A DNA stretch of 34,073 nucleotides from Bacteriovoracaceae bacterium (lineage in GTDB: Bacteria > Bdellovibrionota > Bacteriovoracia > Bacteriovoracales > Bacteriovoracaceae). The translations under genes were made by a program, and so were the position numbers. The notes beneath the pieces are model-generated. The model had not been told where the DNA came from and made no database searches. It saw only the letters and a list, made by a program, of their open reading frames with translations. This document shows, one piece after another, positions 7,255 to 14,641 of the stretch. The stretch covers positions 1-34,073 of the forward strand of contig JAGSHI010000028.1 in NCBI GenBank assembly GCA_023954635.1, in the 5' to 3' direction. Every line of letters starts with the position of its first letter. The first letter of the stretch is position 1.

Positions 7255-7908
7255 CTAGTAAGCTTCTTTTACAGCTTCTTGGATTGCTTCTCTTAAGGCA
7301 TCAATACCAAATCTTGCAACAGGCTTTCCATTAACAAAAAATGTTGGAGTACCACGTACATTAAGTTTTCGAAGATCAGCAATATCCTGAGCAATCATCT
7401 TTTCAATATCAGGGTTTTTCATATCAGATCTTACTCGATCCATATCAAGACCAAGCTGAGGTAAAATCTCAAAGATTTTTTCCGGTTGAGGATTATGATG
7501 ACTTCCCCATTCTGGTTGATGCTTGAAAAGAAGTTCTAATGCCTCCCAGTACTTACCTTGATTCTTGGCCCCATCAAGTGCCCTAATCGCAATCTTTGAA
7601 TTTCGATGAAAAGGAGCATAACGAACGACAAGTTTAACTTTATCTCCAAATTCTTTGAGTAGACTTTTTACTTGAGGGTAAAAAAGACGACAACTTTCAC
7701 ATTCAGGATCTAAAAACTCGATTAAATATACTCTAGCATCTTTGTTTCCATACTGAGGAGAATGGTCACGAATGAAAACTGAGGCATTTTCCTGTGCCAG
7801 AAATCCAATTCTCTCACTTTCATAATTTTTATAAAAATTCGCGGCGAGAGCAAAGATGACAACGAGAACAACTGCAGCTCCTGCAAATAAAACTTTTTTA
7901 TTTTTCAT
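7255..7908 (-). CDS. DsbA/BdbD-type thiol-disulfide oxidoreductase
   Basis: An N-terminal transmembrane anchor or uncleaved signal (residues 6-24) is followed by a thioredoxin fold with a DsbA-like helical insert. The redox motif is PECESCRLFY (Cys70-x2-Cys73), and the cis-proline loop is RGTPTFFVNGKP. The protein should introduce disulfides into exported proteins. The start overlaps the end of the dsbB-like gene by 11 bp, so the two form an oxidase/recycler pair like BdbC-BdbD. Its 217 residues are normal for the membrane-anchored type. Cys-containing exported proteins in this window, including the giant lipoprotein at 27709 with two cysteines per repeat, are possible clients (inference). 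Confidence 0.9.
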   Translation of the reverse strand: MKNKKVLFAGAAVVLVVIFALAANFYKNYESERIGFLAQENASVFIRDHSPQYGNKDARVYLIEFLDPECESCRLFYPQVKSLLKEFGDKVKLVVRYAPFHRNSKIAIRALDGAKNQGKYWEALELLFKHQPEWGSHHNPQPEKIFEILPQLGLDMDRVRSDMKNPDIEKMIAQDIADLRKLNVRGTPTFFVNGKPVARFGIDALREAIQEAVKEAY

Positions 7909-8341
7909 AGAAATTTTTCCTTTTTAAATTAATTAAAATTCCAAGAATAATCGAGAATGAAATAAACGACAGCATTGGGATCGTAATAAAACCAAACCAA
8001 TTTATATAAACTGTTGAACATGATACGCCTTCAAGACAAGGAGAGGCCGTTTCAGGAACAATCTCATAATGAAGAAGGTTGTGATAAAGAGCAATGATCC
8101 ATCCCGTAATCACGAGAGGTAGTGCAAAGGAAAAAGTAACTCTAGCTGGTTTAAAAGAACCTACTAATAAAATAAATACGAGTGGGTACATAGCGATTCT
8201 TTGATACCAACAAAGTACACACGGAGGAAACTCCATGACTTCACTAAAAAAGAGACTTCCCAATGCGGAGATTGCAGCAATTATCCAGCAGATAAAAACT
8301 GGCCACCATGATTTATTATTTTCTATATTTTCTATTTGCAT
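7898..8341 (-). CDS. DsbB/BdbC-type quinone-linked disulfide oxidase
   Basis: This four-helix inner-membrane protein re-oxidises DsbA and passes electrons to quinone. The first periplasmic loop has the Cys pair PPCVLCWYQRI (Cys41, Cys44) with the adjacent Arg typical of the quinone site. The second loop has Cys102 and Cys108 (SPCLEGVSC). Its 147 residues match the short BdbC form. The ATG at 8341 is chosen; a TTG at 8371 would add ten residues but lies inside a hairpin (8363-8380). Upstream is only A-rich sequence, so the ribosome site is weak. The gene overlaps dsbA by 11 bp. Confidence 0.9.
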   Translation of the reverse strand: MQIENIENNKSWWPVFICWIIAAISALGSLFFSEVMEFPPCVLCWYQRIAMYPLVFILLVGSFKPARVTFSFALPLVITGWIIALYHNLLHYEIVPETASPCLEGVSCSTVYINWFGFITIPMLSFISFSIILGILINLKRKNFYEK

Positions 8342-8362
8342 TTTTTTATTTAGAAAAGTTAA

Positions 8363-8380
8363 GACCCTCAATAGAGGGTC
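8363..8380 (-). terminator. Hairpin after the mazG-like gene
   Basis: A 7-bp perfect stem GACCCTC / GAGGGTC with a 4-nt loop lies 8 bp after the stop of the leftward gene at 8388. The leftward transcript continues with TTAACTTTTCT, a poor U-tract, so attenuation rather than complete termination is likely. The stem core (AAGACCCT..AGGGTC) is similar to that of the hairpin at 6790-6812. Confidence 0.55.
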
Positions 8381-8387
8381 CTAAGAA

Positions 8388-8777
8388 TTAGAATTGTTGT
8401 TTTTCTAGAATTTCTCGCTCTTTCGTTAGGTTTCGAGTTTCAGCGTTTTGTTCGCTAAACTTTTCTCCATATCTGGCCTTAAGTTTTTCAATATTTCTGT
8501 CCATAAGAGATTCAAACTCAACACCAAGCTCATCACAAGCAATTGCAAGATACCAAAACATATCACCCATTTCTTCAGCTAAGTTTACTCTATCAAGCTC
8601 TTTCCCATAGAAAATGTGCTTTTTAAGAGCATCTAAAAACTCTCCGGCCTCAGTTGAAAGTCCAATTCCAGCATGAAGAAGTCTCTTTGTTCCATCTTCA
8701 CCAAGTCTAGTGTCCATAGAAGAAAAATCTGTTGATTCTGTTTTAATTGCATCTTTAATATATTCAGTACTATTCAT
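8388..8777 (-). CDS. MazG-like nucleotide pyrophosphohydrolase-family protein
   Basis: The 129 residues form one all-alpha MazG-type domain. The metal-binding acidic pattern is present: STEAGEFLDALKK gives the E-x2-E pair and NLAEEMGDMFWYLA gives the E-x2-D pair after a short insert. Members hydrolyse non-canonical or excess (d)NTPs to monophosphates and pyrophosphate, but the substrate of this one cannot be told. The start ATG at 8777 has AAGGAG upstream, made of the fabI stop region (9-bp gap), so it is coupled to fabI. A hairpin follows its stop. Confidence 0.85.
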   Translation of the reverse strand: MNSTEYIKDAIKTESTDFSSMDTRLGEDGTKRLLHAGIGLSTEAGEFLDALKKHIFYGKELDRVNLAEEMGDMFWYLAIACDELGVEFESLMDRNIEKLKARYGEKFSEQNAETRNLTKEREILEKQQF

Positions 8778-8786
8778 TAATTCTCC

Positions 8787-9551
8787 TTAAGCCATGATGG
8801 ACATACCAGAGTCCACATATAAGATTTGACCAGTAACACCTGTTGAAAGATCACTAGCAAGATAGACTGCTGTTCCACCAACATCTGTTGGAGTTACATT
8901 CTTTCTCATTGGAGCTTTCTCTTCAACAATGTCGAAGATTGATCTAAGTCCAGGAACACCAGAAGCTGCTAACGTTCTGATTGGCCCAGCAGAAATACAG
9001 TTAACTTGAATTCCATCTTGTCCAAGATCGTCTGCAAGGTATCTAGTTGACGCCTCAAGAGCTGCCTTAGCAACACCCATAACGTTATAACCTTTCATTA
9101 CTTTTTGAGACCCGTGATAAGTCATGGCCAACACTTTAGCGTTGTCATTCATTAGAGGTTTTAAGTGATGACAAAGACCGATTAAAGAGAAGGCCGAAAC
9201 ATCACAGGCCAACTTAAATCCGTCTCTTGAAGTATCAGCAAAACGTCCCTTCAGGTCGTTTCTATCAGCAAAAGCAAGAGAGTGAACGAGAATATCAAAT
9301 TTCCCCCACTTTTCTTCGACTGTTTTCACCATATTCGTATAGTGATCTTCGTTGGTTACATCCATTTCAAAAATAAAGTCTGCACCCACTTCTTCAGATA
9401 AAGGTTCTACCCTTTTTTTCAGTTGATCATTAAGGTAAGAAAGCGCCACTGAGGCACCCTGTGCTTTTAAGGCCTGTGTAATTCCCCAAGCGATTGATTT
9501 GTCGTTTGCGATCCCCAATACGAGGGCCTTTTTTCCATCTAAAATTCCCAT
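8787..9551 (-). CDS. fabI: Enoyl-[acyl-carrier-protein] reductase (NADH)
   Basis: This enzyme catalyses the last reduction of each fatty-acid elongation cycle. It is a short-chain-dehydrogenase-fold protein of 254 residues with the FabI-type N-terminus GKKALVLGIANDKSIAWGI, an atypical nucleotide loop, and the Tyr-x6-Lys catalytic pair in YNVMGVAKAALE. The C-terminal GQILYVDSGMSIM is also typical. The start at 9551 is chosen because AAGGAG lies 6 nt upstream and homologues begin at this GILDGKK position; an in-frame ATG at 9593 would add 14 residues without family support. It heads the leftward row with mazG 9 bp behind. A single gene outside a fab cluster is normal for fabI. Confidence 0.95.
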   Translation of the reverse strand: MGILDGKKALVLGIANDKSIAWGITQALKAQGASVALSYLNDQLKKRVEPLSEEVGADFIFEMDVTNEDHYTNMVKTVEEKWGKFDILVHSLAFADRNDLKGRFADTSRDGFKLACDVSAFSLIGLCHHLKPLMNDNAKVLAMTYHGSQKVMKGYNVMGVAKAALEASTRYLADDLGQDGIQVNCISAGPIRTLAASGVPGLRSIFDIVEEKAPMRKNVTPTDVGGTAVYLASDLSTGVTGQILYVDSGMSIMA

Positions 9552-9728
9552 GGATAACTCCTTGGATTTTGTATTCATAGGTTCATTTGCCACCTAACCT
9601 ATCAAAAATTTGAGGGAACGACACCCTTTTTTGCTCCACTCAATGCATCATGCCATCTGTAATCTTTACAACAACTTCCCCATTTTAGGAGTAATTTAGT
9701 ATGTTGTGTCATGTAACGGAGACCATAA

Positions 9729-10181
9729 ATGTTTAGATTACTACGAAATTTCTTTGTCATACTGTTTCTGACAATAGCGTCAGTTTCGATGGCCCGTGCA
9801 ACGGATACAGTGGTTCAGGTCGCTGACAGTGAAGCAATGGCTACAGAGGCCCTTCGGATTTTCACCAATCACTCATCTATGGATACATTAGTTGAGAAAC
9901 TAAGAAGTTTAAAGTCAACTCAATACCCAATAGATAAATGTGAGTGGGTTTCTACTGATAAAATTCAAATTATCGAGACTTCAAAAATAGTAGTAGAAAG
10001 TGGATCGCAAAGAAAGTTTTTTGCTAACCGAAAATTCACATGTGAAAATCAAAAGATTTCGACATCATTAAGTGCCATCATAACTTTAAGACAAGAGTTT
10101 TCAGAAGAGCAAAGTAAAGTTTCTCTAGAAGGACTTGATGGACTTGACCTAAACGTAGATGACCTCGTTCACAATTTCTGA
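9729..10181 (+). CDS. Exported protein of unknown function
   Basis: The 150 residues start with a Sec signal peptide (basic MFRLLR, hydrophobic FFVILFLTIASVS, likely cut after ARA near residue 24). The mature part is about 125 residues, with two cysteines (DKCEW and FTCEN) that could pair, and a mostly polar sequence ending in an acidic stretch. No domain was recognised. GGAG 6 nt before the ATG (9729) supports the start. It is a single + strand gene between leftward fabI and the leftward response regulator, whose stop lies only 5 bp beyond its own; no terminator hairpin separates them. Confidence 0.75.
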   Translation: MFRLLRNFFVILFLTIASVSMARATDTVVQVADSEAMATEALRIFTNHSSMDTLVEKLRSLKSTQYPIDKCEWVSTDKIQIIETSKIVVESGSQRKFFANRKFTCENQKISTSLSAIITLRQEFSEEQSKVSLEGLDGLDLNVDDLVHNF

Positions 10182-10186
10182 TTCAA

Positions 10187-10891
10187 TCATTCAACATTAA
10201 AGACATATCCAACTGATCGAAGACTCGTGAAGAAAACAGGATTTTTAGGATCCTCTTCAAAGTACTTTCTAAGCCTAACTATAAAATTATCTACTGTTCG
10301 GCTATTGGCAGACTCATGATAACCCCAACCTTCTTGAAGTAGGTCTCCTCGTGAAAGAGGTTTTCCAATATTCTTAATGAAAATTTTTATGATTTTTATT
10401 TCCTGAGCGGTTAATTGAAATTCTTCACCATTACGAGTTGCTTTATTTGTAACAAAGTTAATTTGGTTCGGCCCAAAAGAAAAGTTTTCTTGAGCGTCTT
10501 CTTTCTTATCTTCGTTTGACCATCCAGAGCGAGTTAAAAGTCTTTCAACTCTAAGTAAAAACTCATCTAAGTTAAATGGTTTTGAGAGATAGTCGTCTAC
10601 ACCACCCGCCAAACACTTAATTTTATCTCTCGCTGCATCTTTGGCCGAAAGAACAAGGATTGGAAGTCTCTCATCTTCTGTTCTAATTCTATCGAGAACG
10701 CTATAGCCATCCACACCAGGCATCATCAAATCTAAAACGATAAGGTCTGGGGACCAGTTTTTCCAAAGCTCAATCCCTTTAATTCCATTGGGAGCAATTT
10801 GAACATCATAACCTTGTAGCTCAAGATTTAATTTCACACCTTCTGCAATATGTGGCTCATCATCAATGACTAGTACTTTCTTGGTATCCAT
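10187..10891 (-). CDS. OmpR-family response regulator
   Basis: This 234-residue regulator has a receiver with DDEPH, a phospho-acceptor Asp in LIVLDLMMPGVDG and a lysine in DDYLSKPFNLDEF, followed by a winged-helix domain with NSRTVDNFIVRLRK and RSVGYVF. Its gene overlaps the upstream kinase gene by 29 bp, a strong sign that the two are partners. The sequence around the recognition helix and the C-terminal wing is close to that of the regulator in the heme operon (1760-2455), so the two pairs look paralogous. No target is evident from the neighbourhood. Confidence 0.92.
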   Translation of the reverse strand: MDTKKVLVIDDEPHIAEGVKLNLELQGYDVQIAPNGIKGIELWKNWSPDLIVLDLMMPGVDGYSVLDRIRTEDERLPILVLSAKDAARDKIKCLAGGVDDYLSKPFNLDEFLLRVERLLTRSGWSNEDKKEDAQENFSFGPNQINFVTNKATRNGEEFQLTAQEIKIIKIFIKNIGKPLSRGDLLQEGWGYHESANSRTVDNFIVRLRKYFEEDPKNPVFFTSLRSVGYVFNVE

Positions 10892-11852
10892 CTCTGGCGA
10901 CTCCGGTCTGCTCTAATTTACTAGGAAGTTCTAAAATAAAACTGCAACCTTTTCCAAGCCCTTCACTATAAACTCGAATACTTCCTTTATGTAGTTTTAC
11001 AATTTGTTGTACAAAATAAAGTCCTAACCCACTACCTTTAGCTGTTTTACCGACTTGATAGAACTTTTTAAATATTTTTTTCTGTTCACTTTTATTGATA
11101 CCAATACCATTATCTTTAAAAACGATTTCTATAAAATTATCAGCTCGTCTCATAATGATATCTAATTTACGATCTTCTAAATCATTATACCGAATAGCAT
11201 TGGTCACCATATTCATCAAAAGCATTTCCATCATATTTCTATTTACTGGAAATGAAGTGGGTCCTTTGATTCTATTTTCAAATTGGATATCAATTTCATC
11301 AAACAAATGTGGAGAATTATCTAAGAATTCAGTGATAAATATTCCTAGATCAGTAAAAACAGATTCTTCAAGTTGATCTTTATCTTCAATTTTGGCGAGG
11401 TTTAAAATGAGACTTACATTATCAGATAATCTCTCAGTATCTCGCTTCATAAAGTTTAAATACTTAAGTTGTTGATCTCGAGTTAGCTCGTGCTTAGTAA
11501 ATGTTTCTAAAAATAATTTCAATGAAGCAACGGGGGTTTTCAATTCATGGGTAAATCCATTAATAAAATTTTGTTGCTGTCGATAGAGAATTCTCATCTT
11601 TTGATAATATACATAAATCAAAATCATCCCAATAATAATCAAAGAGACCAGAATCGATAGCGTCAAGATCATCACCCAGGCTTGAGAGTCATACATTACG
11701 GAAGGATTTAATTTATGCTTCACAATGAAGGCCTCAAAGGCCTCATTAACTCTCAAATAACTATGGATATAGAGGTAAAGGCTGGTAAACAGCGCAAGTA
11801 ATGAAAAGATAAATATGGTGAGTGGATGAATCCACCATCGACTACGAGTCAT
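10863..11852 (-). CDS. Membrane sensor histidine kinase
   Basis: Two transmembrane segments (about residues 10-30 and 58-83) frame a short extracytoplasmic loop of about 28 residues. The H-box GFTHELKTPVASLK carries the phospho-accepting His. The HATPase domain has an N-box (LLMNMVTNAIRYND), a complete D-box (FKDNGIGI), an F-box (KKFYQVG) and a G-box (GSGLGLYFVQQ). The architecture and H-box resemble those of the heme-operon kinase at 865. The ATG at 11852 has no clear ribosome site. The stop lies inside the response-regulator gene (29-bp overlap). The signal is unknown; the small loop suggests sensing within or near the membrane. Confidence 0.92.
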   Translation of the reverse strand: MTRSRWWIHPLTIFIFSLLALFTSLYLYIHSYLRVNEAFEAFIVKHKLNPSVMYDSQAWVMILTLSILVSLIIIGMILIYVYYQKMRILYRQQQNFINGFTHELKTPVASLKLFLETFTKHELTRDQQLKYLNFMKRDTERLSDNVSLILNLAKIEDKDQLEESVFTDLGIFITEFLDNSPHLFDEIDIQFENRIKGPTSFPVNRNMMEMLLMNMVTNAIRYNDLEDRKLDIIMRRADNFIEIVFKDNGIGINKSEQKKIFKKFYQVGKTAKGSGLGLYFVQQIVKLHKGSIRVYSEGLGKGCSFILELPSKLEQTGVARDGYQESTSH

Positions 11853-11911
11853 AGGCTGAAGCTATCAATTTGAGAAGAACGTGGCCAGAGTGATCATTGG
11901 CACTAAGCATA

Positions 11912-12946
11912 CTATTTTCCAAAGAAATCAATAGGTAATCCACCCATATGATTCAGTTTCCCCATATTTTTAGGGACAATTCCTTGAAATTCTAACTTAT
12001 CTTCTTCATAGGTAGCAATAGTTTGAGAAAGAACAGTGGTTCCCTCCATCCCTGTTACTTCTTGAATTTGGTGGATGACTCTCTTCCCTTCACGATTTCT
12101 AGAGATCTGGATGATGAAGTCAACAGCAGTTGAGATTGAACGTCTTACGACATGGAAGGGAACTTCAAAACCTGCAAGCAAAAAGAGAGTTTCCATTCTA
12201 TTAATACACTCTCCAGGACTATTTGAGTGAATAGAAGTCATTGAACCATCGTGACCAGTATTCATTGCCTGTAAGAGATCAAATAATTCTCCGCCTCTAA
12301 TCTCACCAATGATTATTCGATCAGGTCTCATTCTTAATGTATTTTTAACCAAATCCCTAGGCCCAATTGTGGCCCCTCCTACTTGTGCCTTAGCTTCAAG
12401 GCGGACAACATTAGGAATATTAAGACTTAGTTCAATTGTATCTTCAATTGTTACAATTCTTTCAGCAGGACTTAACTCTTTTAGAAGTAGGTTCATAAAA
12501 GTTGTTTTACCAACTCCAGTTCCCCCTGAAACAACAATATTCATTCGAGCACTTACCGCTGCCTTTAAAAACTCAATCCAATCTGGCGTTAAATCAAAAA
12601 CACCTGGGTTGTCATCAAAGCTCTTAATCGTTTTCATATATTTTCTAATCGATATTGAAGGTGAACCAGAGGCGTAAGGTTCAATAATGCAATTTATCCT
12701 AGATCCATCAGGCATGTTTCCATCAAGGATTGGAATCTGTTCGTTACACTCTTTTTTATTATATGCTGCAATTTCATGAATAAAAGAATACATATCTTTT
12801 TTGCTTAAATGCACACTCAACTGAATAAACTGTCCTTGCCTTTCGACAAACACTTGCTTAGGTCCATTGATAACAATTTCGGAAATACCTTTTTTTGAAG
12901 CCAATTCGTTTACTAATCCCCAAACTGAATTCTCTGCATCTGCCAT
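11912..12946 (-). CDS. CpaF/VirB11-type secretion ATPase (solitary)
   Basis: This is a hexameric traffic ATPase of the type II/IV secretion superfamily, 344 residues. It shows Walker A VVSGGTGVGKTTFMN, an Asp/Glu box VTIEDTIELS, the MRPDRIIIGEIRGGE Walker B region and the TGHDGSMTSIHSNSP His-box, in family order. The N-terminal domain (ISEIVINGPKQVFVERQG) is as in CpaF/TadA. The ATG at 12946 has GGAG 7 nt upstream; a TTG at 12961 would add five residues. None of the usual Tad or type IV secretion partners (TadB/C, secretin, pilin) is in the window. The preceding gene, 28 bp upstream, is an unknown cytosolic protein and may be its partner. Confidence 0.9.
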   Translation of the reverse strand: MADAENSVWGLVNELASKKGISEIVINGPKQVFVERQGQFIQLSVHLSKKDMYSFIHEIAAYNKKECNEQIPILDGNMPDGSRINCIIEPYASGSPSISIRKYMKTIKSFDDNPGVFDLTPDWIEFLKAAVSARMNIVVSGGTGVGKTTFMNLLLKELSPAERIVTIEDTIELSLNIPNVVRLEAKAQVGGATIGPRDLVKNTLRMRPDRIIIGEIRGGELFDLLQAMNTGHDGSMTSIHSNSPGECINRMETLFLLAGFEVPFHVVRRSISTAVDFIIQISRNREGKRVIHQIQEVTGMEGTTVLSQTIATYEEDKLEFQGIVPKNMGKLNHMGGLPIDFFGK

Positions 12947-12974
12947 TCTTTTCTCCAGCAATTCTCAAATTTAA

Positions 12975-13655
12975 CTAAACTGTTTTTGAATAAAAAACTT
13001 CTTCATCTCCTATGGAGTAGCCATAGGAGAGAAGATTTTCCATCATTGTATTTTTTTGTTCTTCTGTAAGTTTTGAATAAATTTTTTCAAATCCAATTTC
13101 TTTATCGAAATTAGACAACAACATATCGCGACCTAAAAAACCTTCTAAATGATAAAGCGACAATAAAAGCCAATCTACTTTTACAATTTTTATTTTACTT
13201 AGTTTTAATAGTTTTATGAGCTCATCTGTCATTAAGGAAAAGTCCTTTCCTGATTTTTCTTGTTGAACTTGAGCCATTCTTAAGTAAAAACCTAAAAGAA
13301 AACCTCTAGAGTAACCTGCAACAGTAAATGGTTTTAAGTCTTCTTCTAAATCAATCATCAAAGAAATATTGCGAGTATTTGGTGTAGTTGGATATTCCCC
13401 ATACATAGCATAATCAACATAAGCATTTGCTAATCTATTTCTAAAACCTGTCCACCCTACTGCCTTCACAATTGAAGTAAGGTCTAGTTTATTACCAAGA
13501 TCTTGAAAGATAATCTGCACTAAAGTTAGGAGCGGTTTTTGAGAAGTAATATACTCCCTCATATTAGAAAATCCCTGACCGCTCATCTGCATATTCGCCC
13601 GTAAAAGACTAGTGTATTGGTAAGGTAAATTGACTGTAGGAAAGTTTGAACTCAT
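12975..13655 (-). CDS. Conserved-looking cytosolic protein of unknown function, upstream of the CpaF-type ATPase
   Basis: The 226 residues have no signal peptide or membrane segment and no recognised domain. The C-terminal half looks helical and charged (DELIKLLKLSKIKIVKV, KLTEEQKNTMMENLLSYG). The ATG at 13655 is the only good start, but its ribosome site is poor. It precedes the CpaF/VirB11-type ATPase gene by 28 bp on the same strand, so co-expression is likely. A role as an ATPase partner or regulator is only a guess from this position. The gene at 13742 starts divergently 86 bp away. Confidence 0.65.
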   Translation of the reverse strand: MSSNFPTVNLPYQYTSLLRANMQMSGQGFSNMREYITSQKPLLTLVQIIFQDLGNKLDLTSIVKAVGWTGFRNRLANAYVDYAMYGEYPTTPNTRNISLMIDLEEDLKPFTVAGYSRGFLLGFYLRMAQVQQEKSGKDFSLMTDELIKLLKLSKIKIVKVDWLLLSLYHLEGFLGRDMLLSNFDKEIGFEKIYSKLTEEQKNTMMENLLSYGYSIGDEEVFYSKTV

Positions 13656-13741
13656 TAAATTATTGTAACCGGAGGGGCCCTGTATCCCAATTGAAATCTC
13701 TAGTTTTGCTCAATGAAAAGGTTTATAATTTATGAGAGGTA

Positions 13742-14263
13742 ATGATGAGAATCCCAATATACGAAGAAATTAGCCCTGAAGAATTTGAGTTAAGTTATCT
13801 TTGTAATCTGTTTTCAACAAAGAAAATCGGCAAAGTTCCTATGTATATAGTGCTCCATCAACTAACTGGAGAGGAATTAGAAACTGCTCTTACCAATATT
13901 ACAGAAGCATTAATCATGCTTAGTATTCACCCAAAGTTTCCTTACCCTTTATACATAGTCTCTAATAGTATCGACCACCATAAAGACTTATCTGTTGTCC
14001 CTTCGGTAGACGCACTTCCCCGTCACTTTCATCAAAAAGCAAGAAGATTAAAATCAAAGGAGCTGGGACTTCTTTCAAAGTGCTCAATCTTGAGTAAAAA
14101 AGTCCAAAACTTAAATATACATCAGCGCTTTAGACAAATAACAAAAAGTGCAACTCCTCAAAGACAATTATTTGATAAATGTAAAGAAGTTTACTTCTAT
14201 GAGAGAATTACTGACGGTATTTACAATAGAAAAAAAGAAATAGAAGAAGAGGACAAATCTTGA
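13742..14263 (+). CDS. Protein of unknown function (173 aa)
   Basis: This soluble protein has no signal peptide and no recognised domain. The N-terminal half (MRIPIYEEISPEEFEL to about residue 100) is mixed alpha/beta in look. The C-terminal half is basic (KARRLKSKELG, IHQRFRQITKS) and ends in an acidic tail. GAGAGG precedes a double ATG at 13742/13745, so the exact first codon is uncertain by one residue. The stop overlaps the TTG start of the next gene by 4 bp, so the two are translated together. The pair is divergent from the cpaF-type unit. Confidence 0.65.
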   Translation: MMRIPIYEEISPEEFELSYLCNLFSTKKIGKVPMYIVLHQLTGEELETALTNITEALIMLSIHPKFPYPLYIVSNSIDHHKDLSVVPSVDALPRHFHQKARRLKSKELGLLSKCSILSKKVQNLNIHQRFRQITKSATPQRQLFDKCKEVYFYERITDGIYNRKKEIEEEDKS

Positions 14264-14640
14264 GTGATAAGAAATCAAAACTAAAACTTCCTGCACATAA
14301 ACAAGCAAACCTGAAAGGTTTTGAAGATGTCATCGACATTTTTCTTGAAGAACAGGAAGCAGAAGAAAGAGATAAGAATAAAAAAGAATTTGAAAAGCAC
14401 TCCTCTACTCACGAGCTTTTTGATTTTTTGGAAAAAGAGAAGAATAGACTTGATTGTATGGATAAATTTTTTGCAGAGAAGTTACCCAACTTAATGAATA
14501 ATCCTCAAATCGATCTCTTACTAAAAAATCAAAATGAAAAAGCATTTTTCAAAAGAGATGAAGTCATTAAAGCTATTAAAGCTCCAAAATCAGATTTTAT
14601 AAATTACATTTCGAGAGTATTTGATCAATCTTTTGGTTAG
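14260..14640 (+). CDS. Small, highly charged protein of unknown function (126 aa)
   Basis: The protein is rich in Lys and Glu and looks almost wholly helical, with a coiled-coil-like middle (EEQEAEERDKNKKEFEKH). No domain was recognised. It starts with TTG in a TTGA overlap with the previous stop, the same junction form as hemL/kinase; a GTG two bases later is out of frame. The gene ends one base before the convergent gene at 14642. A short GGTTA-GAT-TAACC dyad (14635-14647) spans this point but is too weak to be called a terminator. Confidence 0.6.
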   Translation: MSDKKSKLKLPAHKQANLKGFEDVIDIFLEEQEAEERDKNKKEFEKHSSTHELFDFLEKEKNRLDCMDKFFAEKLPNLMNNPQIDLLLKNQNEKAFFKRDEVIKAIKAPKSDFINYISRVFDQSFG

Positions 14641-14641
14641 A

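Noticed and set aside
8342-8371. DsbB start at the TTG at 8371
   Set aside because: It lies within the hairpin at 8363-8380 and adds residues without family support.
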